A stretch of DNA of 8,998 nt, taken from contig JAUQYT010000082.1 in assembly GCA_030587605.1 (NCBI GenBank), positions 1 to 8,998 on the forward strand. Direction: 5' to 3'. Both the position numbers and the translations under genes were made by a program. Source of the DNA: Candidatus Njordarchaeum guaymasense. GTDB taxonomy: Archaea; Asgardarchaeota; Njordarchaeia; Njordarchaeales; Njordarchaeaceae. Positions 1-6,327 of this stretch are shown here, piece after piece. Each line of letters begins with the position of its first letter. The first letter of the stretch is position 1. The notes under the pieces are model-generated. The model ran no database searches. It saw only the letters and a program-made list of their open reading frames with translations, and was not told the DNA's origin.

Positions 1-12
1 CCGAAGAAAGTA

Positions 13-18
13 GGAGGT
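13..18 (+). promoter_or_regulatory. Shine-Dalgarno site of the HdrD-like gene
   Basis: GGAGGT lies 9 bases before the ATG at 28 and matches the canonical ribosome binding site. It supports this ATG as the start. The gene's promoter is not visible, because only 27 bases precede the start codon; the gene may be a downstream member of an operon that begins outside the window. Confidence 0.75.
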
Positions 19-27
19 AATTAGATC

Positions 28-1227
28 ATGGCAAGCAGTGCCGTAGCTAAACCGCAAAAAATCAAGCACAAGTCAATTGAAGAGTATAGACCCTCTATAA
101 TGCTATGTAACTGGTGTGCCGATTGCGTCGCAAAATGTCCCGTTTACGTTGAAGAGGGATGGGAGTCGGTGACCCCACGAGGGAAGCTGCTTTTCCTCAA
201 GGGTCAACTCAAACAGTGGCATCCAATAACGGAGGGGGTCATTAAAAGGCTCTACTCTTGCACTTCCTGTAAGCTCTGCTCCGAAATCTGCCCCACAGGA
301 TTTCTTGACCCACCAGAGATAATCCGCGTTGCTCGGACAGAACTGACGAAAGCAGGGAAAGCGCCGCTACTAGAGCACAAGAAGATGGACTCCACGATCC
401 AGCAGTCAAAGAACCCCTATGGAAAACCTCACTCGGAGAGGTTCAACTGGCTACCGAAGGACGTACCGATGAGAGGAAAGAGTGAGAATGCTTACTTTGC
501 AGGTTGCGTATCTTCCTACCACGACCCTCACATAGCTGAAGCTATTGTCCGAGTGCTGCACAAGGCTGGATATGACTTCACCATAATCAAGGATGAGTGG
601 TGTTGCGGCAACCACCCCTACTGGGATGGAAACCAGTCGCTATACGAAGAATTCGCTAAACACAACGCTCAAACTCTGAAAGACGCTGGCATAAAGAGAG
701 TCATCACAGGCTGCGCCGGCTGCTACACTATGCTCAAGAACACCTACCCTGAAACAATTAGCGGATTCAATGCTGAGGTCCTACACGTAACAGAGGTTCT
801 AGACAGACTCCTTAAGGATGGAAAACTGAACTTAACCAAGAACCTGTCGATGAAAGTCACGTACCACGACCCATGTCACCTAGGCAGACATGGCGAAATC
901 TATGAACAACCAAGACGAATGCTCTCGAAGATACCTGGCATCACCTTGATAGAAATGCAAAACAATAGAAAGAACTCCAACTGCTGTGGCGGGGGAGGCG
1001 GGTTCTTCACCATTAAGCCCGAAGAAGCCATAAACATAGGACTAAGAAGAGTCAACGAAGCACGACAAACTGGCGCATCCTCAGTCGTCTCAGCCTGTCC
1101 TCTCTGCGAGACAAATCTGAAATACGCTTCTGGACGACTAGAAGAAGGAGCCTTACCGGTCTACGACGTGATAACATTGGTGGCAAGGTCAATGGAGCTT
1201 CCCGTCAAAGAGGAAATAGAAGACTAG
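28..1227 (+). CDS. (Fe-S)-binding protein, HdrD / GlcF type (two 4Fe-4S motifs plus two CCG domains)
   Basis: A 399-residue cytoplasmic electron-transfer subunit. The N-terminal third carries two classical 4Fe-4S motifs, C27-x2-C30-x2-C33-x3-C37-P and C78-x2-C81-x2-C84-x3-C88-P. Two CCG domains follow: C160, C192-C193-G, C229-x2-C232, and C283, C319-C320-G followed by a glycine run, C357-x2-C360. Both CCG copies have the full cysteine set, with spacings of 31/34 and 35/35 residues. In HdrD/HdrB this set holds the noncubane cluster that reduces a heterodisulfide. Order and length also fit GlcF and lactate-oxidase Fe-S subunits, which pair with a FAD-linked oxidase. No membrane segment is visible. 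The cognate partner (a GlcD-like flavoprotein or HdrE-like cytochrome) is not in this window; it could lie upstream. The class is very sure, the substrate is not. It converges on the reverse-strand membrane-protein gene. Confidence 0.93.
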   Translation: MASSAVAKPQKIKHKSIEEYRPSIMLCNWCADCVAKCPVYVEEGWESVTPRGKLLFLKGQLKQWHPITEGVIKRLYSCTSCKLCSEICPTGFLDPPEIIRVARTELTKAGKAPLLEHKKMDSTIQQSKNPYGKPHSERFNWLPKDVPMRGKSENAYFAGCVSSYHDPHIAEAIVRVLHKAGYDFTIIKDEWCCGNHPYWDGNQSLYEEFAKHNAQTLKDAGIKRVITGCAGCYTMLKNTYPETISGFNAEVLHVTEVLDRLLKDGKLNLTKNLSMKVTYHDPCHLGRHGEIYEQPRRMLSKIPGITLIEMQNNRKNSNCCGGGGGFFTIKPEEAINIGLRRVNEARQTGASSVVSACPLCETNLKYASGRLEEGALPVYDVITLVARSMELPVKEEIED

Positions 1228-1287
1228 ATAGGGTTCTGCGTCTCGACAAATCGCTTCCACGACGTGTTGGGTTTTCAGAAGGCTTCA

Positions 1288-2553
1288 CTACACTGGTAAA
1301 AGGGGGTTCAGTATACCGGAGAGAAGTGCCTGCCCGATAACGGTTATAAGGGGCACTAGGGCTGCGCCCAGCAGTTTGAGAACAGATGGGAACCTGAATG
1401 ACCACGTGCCAACGCTATCCACATGTTTGACTGTTTCATCGATAATTCTGGAATCCTCCCACAGCTCCTGTTTTGTCTTCCACTTTGATTTCTCTTCCCC
1501 CAAAGACTCCAAGCGATCCAGGGCTTTGACAAAAGACGTTTCAAGCTCTCTTTGCAGGTCGTGAACGACCAGGCTAGCCTGTTCCTTGTATCTAACAAGA
1601 GCGTTATGAATGCTCAGCTGAGGAAAAACGAATAGTCCAAAAGCAACTGACAGTACTCCAATTGATGCTAGAGTGCCCGTTGGGGAAACCTGACCGAGCG
1701 GATTCTTGAGGAGATCACCCAAGATAACGATACTCACATAAATGAAGCCGGCCAGTATGAATCTCAGGCACAAGCTGTACATGAATTTCCCGATTTCTGT
1801 GACTGATTCATAGAACCTCCAGAATAGGCTAAGTTTCTGTGGGTCACTGAGTTCTTCTGAGGTGGTTGTGTCCACGTGTTGTCTGCCCTCCCTACGACCT
1901 TTTGGTATGACGACCTTCCCTAGCGAGCGTATGGACCACATAATCCCCAGAATGACCCACATGCCGGCACCGACGAAACAGTAAGCTGTCGCTAACCAGA
2001 AAAGATCAACCCAGGCACTTATTGCTGTGAATTCGTTGAGATAACGACCCAGATAATCCAGACCGCCATGTAGAGCCCACTGCCATGCCCAAGGCTGCGC
2101 GAGATTAATTACCCCGGGGACAGCGATCAAGCTGAAAAGAAGTTCCTTTCGAGTAAATATTCTTCTTACCACTTCTTTCCGATACTTTTCGAATGCTTCT
2201 GTTTTGGGAAACATTTTTCCCATTCCATGCTCCGGGTCATCGTCTCTAGCCTTAAGTAAATTAAAGCTACGGCAGAACCAGTTTATCATATACCTCATTA
2301 TGTAAGCCGAGAAGATAACGGCGACCGGAACCAGAATATGACCAGAGTCCGTGAAGACGACAAGTGGCGGTACACCACCCAGTAATAATATGATCTCTTC
2401 TGTAGCAACCCAGAGCACGGAAAAAATAATCGTTGGCTTGTACCTGTACCCGATGCCGACTCTCACGAGAAGGGGTTTGTACCATGGTATCTTGTCAAGT
2501 AACGGTCCTACATCTTCATATGGATCTCTGCCAGGAGAATCAGTTTCCCCCAA
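1288..2553 (-). CDS. Polytopic membrane protein with C-terminal coiled-coil-like segment, unknown function
   Basis: A 421-residue integral membrane protein that I cannot assign a function. By eye the hydrophobic segments lie near residues 40-60, 65-90, 138-158, 180-208, 260-285 and 298-322, with a final one near 392-415. Between the last two sits a long charged, probably helical stretch (about 325-380, alternating K/E/R with leucines), then T-W-S-F at 383-386 just before the last helix. A charged helix, a tryptophan-containing turn and a terminal hydrophobic helix recall a widespread family of uncharacterised bacterial and archaeal membrane proteins; this is from memory. The start is TTG at 2553: an in-frame TGA at 2560-2562 excludes an earlier start, and GAGG lies 4 bases upstream. 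A probable own promoter lies at 2610-2624, so it need not be co-transcribed with the ferredoxin genes. Confidence 0.82.
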   Translation of the reverse strand: MGETDSPGRDPYEDVGPLLDKIPWYKPLLVRVGIGYRYKPTIIFSVLWVATEEIILLLGGVPPLVVFTDSGHILVPVAVIFSAYIMRYMINWFCRSFNLLKARDDDPEHGMGKMFPKTEAFEKYRKEVVRRIFTRKELLFSLIAVPGVINLAQPWAWQWALHGGLDYLGRYLNEFTAISAWVDLFWLATAYCFVGAGMWVILGIMWSIRSLGKVVIPKGRREGRQHVDTTTSEELSDPQKLSLFWRFYESVTEIGKFMYSLCLRFILAGFIYVSIVILGDLLKNPLGQVSPTGTLASIGVLSVAFGLFVFPQLSIHNALVRYKEQASLVVHDLQRELETSFVKALDRLESLGEEKSKWKTKQELWEDSRIIDETVKHVDSVGTWSFRFPSVLKLLGAALVPLITVIGQALLSGILNPLLPV

Positions 2554-2609
2554 TCTTCCTCAATCCACCCTCAACTTGGGAAATCTGCGTATCGTTATGT
2601 GGCACAGAA

Positions 2610-2624
2610 CATATAAGGATTTCG
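2610..2624 (-). promoter_or_regulatory. Candidate archaeal BRE/TATA promoter of the membrane-protein gene
   Basis: Read on the reverse strand, CGAAAT is followed directly by CCTTATATG. This looks like a BRE plus TATA box. Its centre is about 60 bases before the TTG start at 2553, which would place the transcription start near 2587-2590 and give a 5' leader of roughly 35 bases. A similar arrangement precedes the isomerase gene at 3950-3963. Supported only by visual resemblance to the archaeal consensus. Confidence 0.4.
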
Positions 2625-2670
2625 AAAAAGAGGAAAGAGAGGTCCTCGTTCACGGTGGATAGAGGAAAAA
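2624..2670 (-). terminator. Possible pyrimidine-rich terminator after the ferredoxin gene
   Basis: On the reverse strand, 44 bases after the ferredoxin stop codon, the transcript would enter a stretch with a T5 run at 2670-2666, and later CTCTTTCCTCTTTTTCG near 2639-2623. Archaeal transcription often stops at such T-rich tracts without a hairpin. The position, between the ferredoxin stop and the candidate promoter of the next gene, fits. There is no stem-loop and no direct proof. Confidence 0.3.
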
Positions 2671-2713
2671 GGAATAGATAGCTTACGGGAATGGGAGCTT
2701 ACACTGAAACGGA

Positions 2714-2947
2714 TTATTTGGCCTTGATTTCTAGCGCGTTCTTGGGGCACCCCTTGATGCACAAGTTACACTGTGTGCAGAAGCTGTCGAGACACGGAAG
2801 CAAATCATATTTCTCACTTAGCTTTCCAGGTTGTCGATCCACTGGGATCATGGCGAACACTGCATGTGGGCAAACCTGCATACACTTACCGCAATCCTGT
2901 GGTCTACCACATTTTTCTCGAAGCCACCTGATTTTGACTCTTGGCAT
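2714..2947 (-). CDS. Small ferredoxin, two 4Fe-4S clusters
   Basis: A 77-residue low-molecular-weight electron carrier. The second motif is standard: C57-x2-C60-x2-C63-x3-C67-P. The first is C13-x5-C19-x2-C22-x3-C26-P, so the first two cysteines are separated by five residues instead of two. An extra C52 sits just before motif 2. Both clusters could be fully liganded if C13 serves as the first ligand. It follows the larger 4Fe-4S protein by only 4 bases, and its ribosome binding site lies inside that gene's 3' end, so the two are almost certainly co-transcribed and possibly translationally coupled. It probably passes electrons to or from the larger Fe-S protein. ATG at 2947 is the start. The ultimate donor and acceptor are unknown. 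Confidence 0.9.
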   Translation of the reverse strand: MPRVKIRWLREKCGRPQDCGKCMQVCPHAVFAMIPVDRQPGKLSEKYDLLPCLDSFCTQCNLCIKGCPKNALEIKAK

Positions 2948-2951
2948 ATAC

Positions 2952-3842
2952 TCACCACACCTCCCTTAGAGTAGGGATGCTCTCTCTAGCAATCATCTGA
3001 ATTGCATGTTCTGGGCAAGTAGTAGAGCAGTGTCCACAGCCAAAACAACGAAACTGGGTGACTTGAGCTCGCCCCAAGACTTGTGAGAAATGCATCGCCC
3101 CGAATTGGCACCGAGCAAGGCAAGTCTTGCAACCTGTGCACTTATCGATATCCACAGAGGCGACGTAATGCCCCTTCAAACAGGAATCAATACCAAGATC
3201 CATCCTAGGCCTCATTATGCCGCACTCAGGATAATGGCAGTTGCAAATTGCACCCACGTACGGCATTGGGACCGCCGAGGCAGTGTGCACAAGACCACGT
3301 TCATTTGCCTCTTCCAAGAACGAACCTGCTTCCTCAGGGGATAGTCTATCGACACCTTTGTAGATATGGTCAGGAAACATCTCTGCGACTTCCGCATGTT
3401 TCAGAAAGTTAAGGCAAACCTTTTCCGTCGTGTTCCTAATGAATTTCCTACAAATGCACTGGAACCTAGTAACAGGTCCGGCTATCTTTACCATTTGCTT
3501 AGCTTCTTCAAGAGTCACCACTTGAACCATGTGTCCCTCAGGCCATTTCTGCGGTGGAGTATCCTTGTGAAGTATGTCATTCCATGTTTTCCTAATCGGC
3601 GCACCTCTCACTGGATCTTTTACTAGGTCGTATAATCCTGTGACGCCGTCTGAAAATGTCTTGTCGTTGATTCGCCAGTGTTCCGTTGTCCATTGATATG
3701 CATTGATTTCATCATAGAGCTCTTTGGAGTAGTTTCGCACGTTCAGATACCATTTGCTCCCAGCTCCATGTTTAAGACAGAAATTGCACAAGGTCTGTTC
3801 CTCCCATTTGGGGTTCAATCTTCCTTTTTGTTGATAATTCAT
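2952..3842 (-). CDS. Multi-cluster 4Fe-4S protein with additional Cys-x-Cys motifs
   Basis: A 296-residue soluble iron-sulfur protein. The C-terminal third holds two ferredoxin motifs: C235-x2-C238-x2-C241-x3-C245 (followed by Q, not the usual P) and C266-x2-C269-x2-C272-x3-C276-P. Before these lie C129-x-C131-R, C143, then C200-N-C202-x4-C207 and C221. Such CxC(R) and CNCxxxxC pairs recur in uncharacterised ferredoxin-like proteins of anaerobes and may bind a further cluster. The N-terminus has an additional C19-x2-C22, and residues 30-100 are rich in aromatic residues. No membrane segment or signal peptide is seen, so it should act in the cytoplasm. It leads a two-gene unit with the small ferredoxin. 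ATG at 3842 has no Shine-Dalgarno site before it but has a TATA-like element about 27 bases upstream, which suggests a leaderless mRNA. The reaction is unknown; electron transfer is the safe statement. Confidence 0.88.
   Translation of the reverse strand: MNYQQKGRLNPKWEEQTLCNFCLKHGAGSKWYLNVRNYSKELYDEINAYQWTTEHWRINDKTFSDGVTGLYDLVKDPVRGAPIRKTWNDILHKDTPPQKWPEGHMVQVVTLEEAKQMVKIAGPVTRFQCICRKFIRNTTEKVCLNFLKHAEVAEMFPDHIYKGVDRLSPEEAGSFLEEANERGLVHTASAVPMPYVGAICNCHYPECGIMRPRMDLGIDSCLKGHYVASVDIDKCTGCKTCLARCQFGAMHFSQVLGRAQVTQFRCFGCGHCSTTCPEHAIQMIARESIPTLREVW
2959..2965 (-). promoter_or_regulatory. Shine-Dalgarno site of the ferredoxin gene, inside the upstream gene
   Basis: GGGAGGT on the reverse strand lies within the last codons of the larger 4Fe-4S protein gene, 11 bases before the ferredoxin ATG at 2947. 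The overlap with the upstream coding sequence and the 4-base intergenic gap suggest coupled translation. Confidence 0.65.
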
Positions 3843-3865
3843 TCGTAATAAGGGTTTGCTATCTG

Positions 3866-3875
3866 AGTATAGAAA
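3866..3875 (-). promoter_or_regulatory. Candidate TATA box of the 4Fe-4S protein/ferredoxin operon
   Basis: On the reverse strand TTTCTATACT is centred about 27 bases before the ATG at 3842. With the usual archaeal spacing, transcription would begin at or 1-3 bases before that ATG. The absence of any GGAG-like site before the ATG agrees with a leaderless transcript. The call rests on position and composition only. Confidence 0.4.
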
Positions 3876-3949
3876 TCCTAGTCAAAACCAGTATTCGCCC
3901 TTCATGTTGCAAAATCGCAGATGCGGCTAGGCAAACCTCATAAGTAGTT

Positions 3950-3963
3950 GAAAATCCAATATG
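3950..3963 (+). promoter_or_regulatory. Candidate BRE/TATA promoter of the isomerase-MFS-nucleoside hydrolase genes
   Basis: GAAAATCC followed by AATATG resembles the BRE/TATA arrangement seen on the other strand at 2610-2624. The TATA-like part is centred about 58 bases before the TTG start at 4018, implying a leader of about 30 bases that would contain the Shine-Dalgarno-like GAAGTGAT at 4005-4012. The 175-bp region 3843-4017 is divergent, so it should hold promoters for both directions. I see no clear operator palindrome in it. Confidence 0.35.
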
Positions 3964-4017
3964 TTGACATCCACTTTTCTCATTCACCCATAATCCTTGA
4001 CGAAGAAGTGATTCGAT

Positions 4018-4911
4018 TTGAGGTTTGGAATTAATCCCTTCGAGCTCTCCACAATGTCAAGTATGTTCTCAGACGATGGCACATTCGACATAGGTCGCTT
4101 CAGTGTTCCCTCTCTAGTAAAGAGATGCATCGAAATGGGATTCCGCTTAATCGAACTGGGTCTAGACATGGGCTTTCTCCTTCCGGGCTCCATGAATGAG
4201 AAGACTATTGAAGAACTAGTAGGGATCAAAGAGACTGAGCGAATCTCGTACACCGTTCACCTACCTCTGTACTCTATTGAGCCAGCATCACCCAATGAAT
4301 TCATGCGCAAAGCCTCAGTTGAGGTCCTAGCAGAGGCTGTGAGACTTTGCGAACCTCTTAAACCAGAGGCATTTGTCATCCACGCGACGGGAGCCACGGC
4401 AGCAGAATTCTCAGAGATGAAGTTTCCATCCGCATATAGGGATTTCATATGTGATCATATATCGGGTTTTGCCGAAACAAGCATCAAAGAACTGCTCCAA
4501 TCAACCAAACTGGATCCCGGGAAGCTAGCGATAGAAAACATACAATTCCCTTACAAATTCATGAAAAGAATAATCGACGAATATGACTTATCAACATGCT
4601 TCGACACGGGACACCTCTTAGCAGGCACTTCAGGCGACTACACAATAATGGGATTTCTTGAAGACAATTTCAACAGAATAATAGAAATTCATTTGCACGA
4701 CGGATACCATGAGGAAAAGAAGAAAGACATTAAGATCCTGAAGGATCACCTGCCACTCGGCGAAGGCAAGCTCCCAATAGTCGAAATGTTTGACTTCCTG
4801 AAGCGAAACGAATATTCTTCACCACTTATCTTTGAATTGCCCTTAGCTGAGGCAATCAAGTCGCTTCAAGTAATCCACAAACTCTTTCCATCGGCGCTGG
4901 AAAGCCCCTGA
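4018..4911 (+). CDS. Sugar phosphate isomerase/epimerase-like TIM-barrel protein (xylose isomerase / AP endonuclease 2 superfamily)
   Basis: A 298-residue soluble protein of the AP endonuclease family 2 fold. Conserved metal-site segments appear in order: VHLPL (H81), VIHATGA (H122), AIENI (E173), FDTGH (D196, H199), HLHDG (H225, H227, D228), DHLPLGEG (H244, E249) and FELP (E273). This pattern fits sugar isomerases/epimerases and shares most metal ligands with endonuclease IV, so the barrel probably binds two or three divalent metals. The start is TTG at 4018: an in-frame TGA at 4009-4011 rules out anything earlier, and GAAGTGAT ends 5 bases upstream as a Shine-Dalgarno-like site. It is first of three forward genes, 71 bases before the MFS gene. 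With a nucleoside hydrolase two genes on, action on ribose or a derivative is a reasonable inference. The fold is near certain, the substrate unknown. Confidence 0.88.
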   Translation: MRFGINPFELSTMSSMFSDDGTFDIGRFSVPSLVKRCIEMGFRLIELGLDMGFLLPGSMNEKTIEELVGIKETERISYTVHLPLYSIEPASPNEFMRKASVEVLAEAVRLCEPLKPEAFVIHATGATAAEFSEMKFPSAYRDFICDHISGFAETSIKELLQSTKLDPGKLAIENIQFPYKFMKRIIDEYDLSTCFDTGHLLAGTSGDYTIMGFLEDNFNRIIEIHLHDGYHEEKKKDIKILKDHLPLGEGKLPIVEMFDFLKRNEYSSPLIFELPLAEAIKSLQVIHKLFPSALESP

Positions 4912-4917
4912 ATGCAT

Positions 4918-4942
4918 TTCTAGTTATTCTGCTTCTTATTCT
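4918..4942 (+). terminator. T-rich tract between isomerase and MFS genes
   Basis: The intergenic space 4912-4982 begins with a pyrimidine-rich run (TTTCTAGTTATTCTGCTTCT and on to 4942) just after the isomerase stop. Archaeal intrinsic terminators look like this, so it could cause full or partial termination, but it could equally be AT-rich spacer or part of a promoter for the MFS gene. No hairpin is visible. Confidence 0.2.
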
Positions 4943-4982
4943 ATGAGTCGTAGAAACCAGCGATCTGGAAGCTTGGTACCTA

Positions 4983-6281
4983 ATGGCAAGTTCTGTCAAG
5001 ACCTTCGCCCATTATCGCAACGTGGTTGTTCTCGCTTTCGGAAACATGACTGTAATGTTCGGCTTCTCGATGTTCGCCCCGATCATGCCAAACTACCTAT
5101 ACAACATTCTTGGCGGAACGATGCTCATAGTCGGTCTATTCACATCCATGTTCGCGCTCGTGAGGGCGCTACTCCAGCCATTAATGGGACGATTATCCGA
5201 TAAAGTTGGCAGGAAAAAAATGATCGTTCCAGCCCTCTTCTCATACTCATTTGTCGCATACCTCTACTCAACCGCCACAACCGCGTACGAGTTCATATTC
5301 TACAGAGCCGCCCAAGGAGTATCATCATCCACACTCTGGCCCGCCTCAGACGCACTTATAGCAGACACGATACCAACAAAGGATAGAGCCAAGGCACTAG
5401 GCGCTGTCTCAATGACATATCAGGTGGGCACAGTGATAGCGCCGTTTCTGGGAGCCATGGTGGCCTACGTCTGGGGATACAAAGAAGTCTTCTACGTCTG
5501 TGGCCTATTCGCCCTAGCAGGCGCCACGCTAAGTCTATTGTTCCTAAGAGAGCCTCGTAAGATAACTGGAAAACAAGTGGCAGACAATGACTACACAGAG
5601 ACAAATGGCAACAAGAGCAAATCCTCGGCGACAGAGAAGGGAACCGACAAGATGTCTACGGAACAACAACTTGACTCCACGATGCGCGTGGGAAGTAGGG
5701 TCATGTTGTTCCTTGGAGTCGCGAATCTCCTTTTGATGTTCACATTCTCAATGGTAGACGTAATGTTCCCCATATTCGTGATAAGTTACTTCGGTGGCAC
5801 ACTTGCCGATGTTGCGATCATCTACTTGGTCTTCGGCTTAGTCGGGGCACTTGGAGCAATTCTAGGTGGGAGCCTAGCTGACAAGTATGGTAAACGCAGA
5901 ATACTTTTAGTCGGAACAGCCTCGAGCATATTCTATTGGCTTGGTCTCAGTCTGGCAAACAATTTAGCGCTGTTTACAACGGTGATAGGTATCTTCGTCC
6001 TAATCTCGGGTACAAGCGGGCCAGCAATCTCAGCTCTGGTAGCGGATCTCACTCCCCCTGGAAAACGCGGAGCGAGATATGGCTTCTTGGGGCTGTGCAA
6101 TGATTTCGGACTGGTATTCGGTCCGATAGTCGGCGGACTATTGTTCGATTACCTGACGATCTCACTGGGTTTTGACCTATTCATTGGGATGCAGGGTCTA
6201 TTCATGCTAAACGTCGTGGTCACAATAATAGCGACAGCAATAGTAGTAGTCAGAGTAAAAGAACCAAAAATAAAATACTAA
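4983..6281 (+). CDS. Major facilitator superfamily (MFS) transporter
   Basis: A 432-residue secondary transporter with about twelve hydrophobic helices in two six-helix halves. The MFS signature loop between helices 2 and 3 is complete (residues 69-79, G-R-L-S-D-K-V-G-R-K-K), and the matching loop in the second half is present too (295-306, G-G-S-L-A-D-K-Y-G-K-R-R). A long hydrophilic, lysine- and serine-rich linker, about residues 190-235, separates the halves, as is usual. ATG at 4983 is the only good start: an in-frame TGA lies at 4944, and the first helix begins near residue 12. The Shine-Dalgarno site is weak (GGAAG about 11 bases upstream). It sits between the isomerase and nucleoside hydrolase, 46 bases before the latter's likely start. 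A nucleoside or sugar substrate is suggested by context; drug efflux cannot be excluded from sequence alone. Confidence 0.93.
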   Translation: MASSVKTFAHYRNVVVLAFGNMTVMFGFSMFAPIMPNYLYNILGGTMLIVGLFTSMFALVRALLQPLMGRLSDKVGRKKMIVPALFSYSFVAYLYSTATTAYEFIFYRAAQGVSSSTLWPASDALIADTIPTKDRAKALGAVSMTYQVGTVIAPFLGAMVAYVWGYKEVFYVCGLFALAGATLSLLFLREPRKITGKQVADNDYTETNGNKSKSSATEKGTDKMSTEQQLDSTMRVGSRVMLFLGVANLLLMFTFSMVDVMFPIFVISYFGGTLADVAIIYLVFGLVGALGAILGGSLADKYGKRRILLVGTASSIFYWLGLSLANNLALFTTVIGIFVLISGTSGPAISALVADLTPPGKRGARYGFLGLCNDFGLVFGPIVGGLLFDYLTISLGFDLFIGMQGLFMLNVVVTIIATAIVVVRVKEPKIKY

Positions 6282-6314
6282 TCAAGAGATACTGATATGG
6301 AAGATACAAAAAGA

Positions 6315-6321
6315 GAAGGTG
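6315..6321 (+). promoter_or_regulatory. Shine-Dalgarno site that selects the TTG start of the nucleoside hydrolase
   Basis: GAAGGTG lies 6 bases before the TTG at 6328. The alternative in-frame GTG at 6319 is part of this site and has no comparable site before it. The TTG start also gives an N-terminus (M-K-K-x-I-I-D-T-D) typical of the enzyme family. I therefore prefer 6328 over 6319. Confidence 0.55.
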
Positions 6322-6327
6322 TATCAA

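Noticed and set aside
982..1005. G-rich stretch resembling a quadruplex
   Set aside because: It encodes the C-C-G followed by a glycine run that is normal in this protein family; codon constraint explains it.
2351..2662. Open reading frame of 103 codons on the forward strand
   Set aside because: It is antisense to the membrane-protein gene, has no recognisable domain and crosses that gene's start and promoter; it is a shadow of the real gene.
2691..2969. Open reading frame of 92 codons on the forward strand over the ferredoxin
   Set aside because: The reverse strand encodes a clear two-cluster ferredoxin here; the forward frame has no family signature.
3984..4253. Reverse-strand open frame of 89 codons overlapping the isomerase start
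   Set aside because: Antisense to the conserved N-terminal half of the isomerase, with low-complexity Ser/Arg-rich translation.
4943..5203. Alternative ATG-started frame overlapping the MFS gene start
   Set aside because: Out of frame with the MFS protein, whose first helices and signature loop lie in the other frame; the translation is Arg/His-rich without hydrophobic helices.
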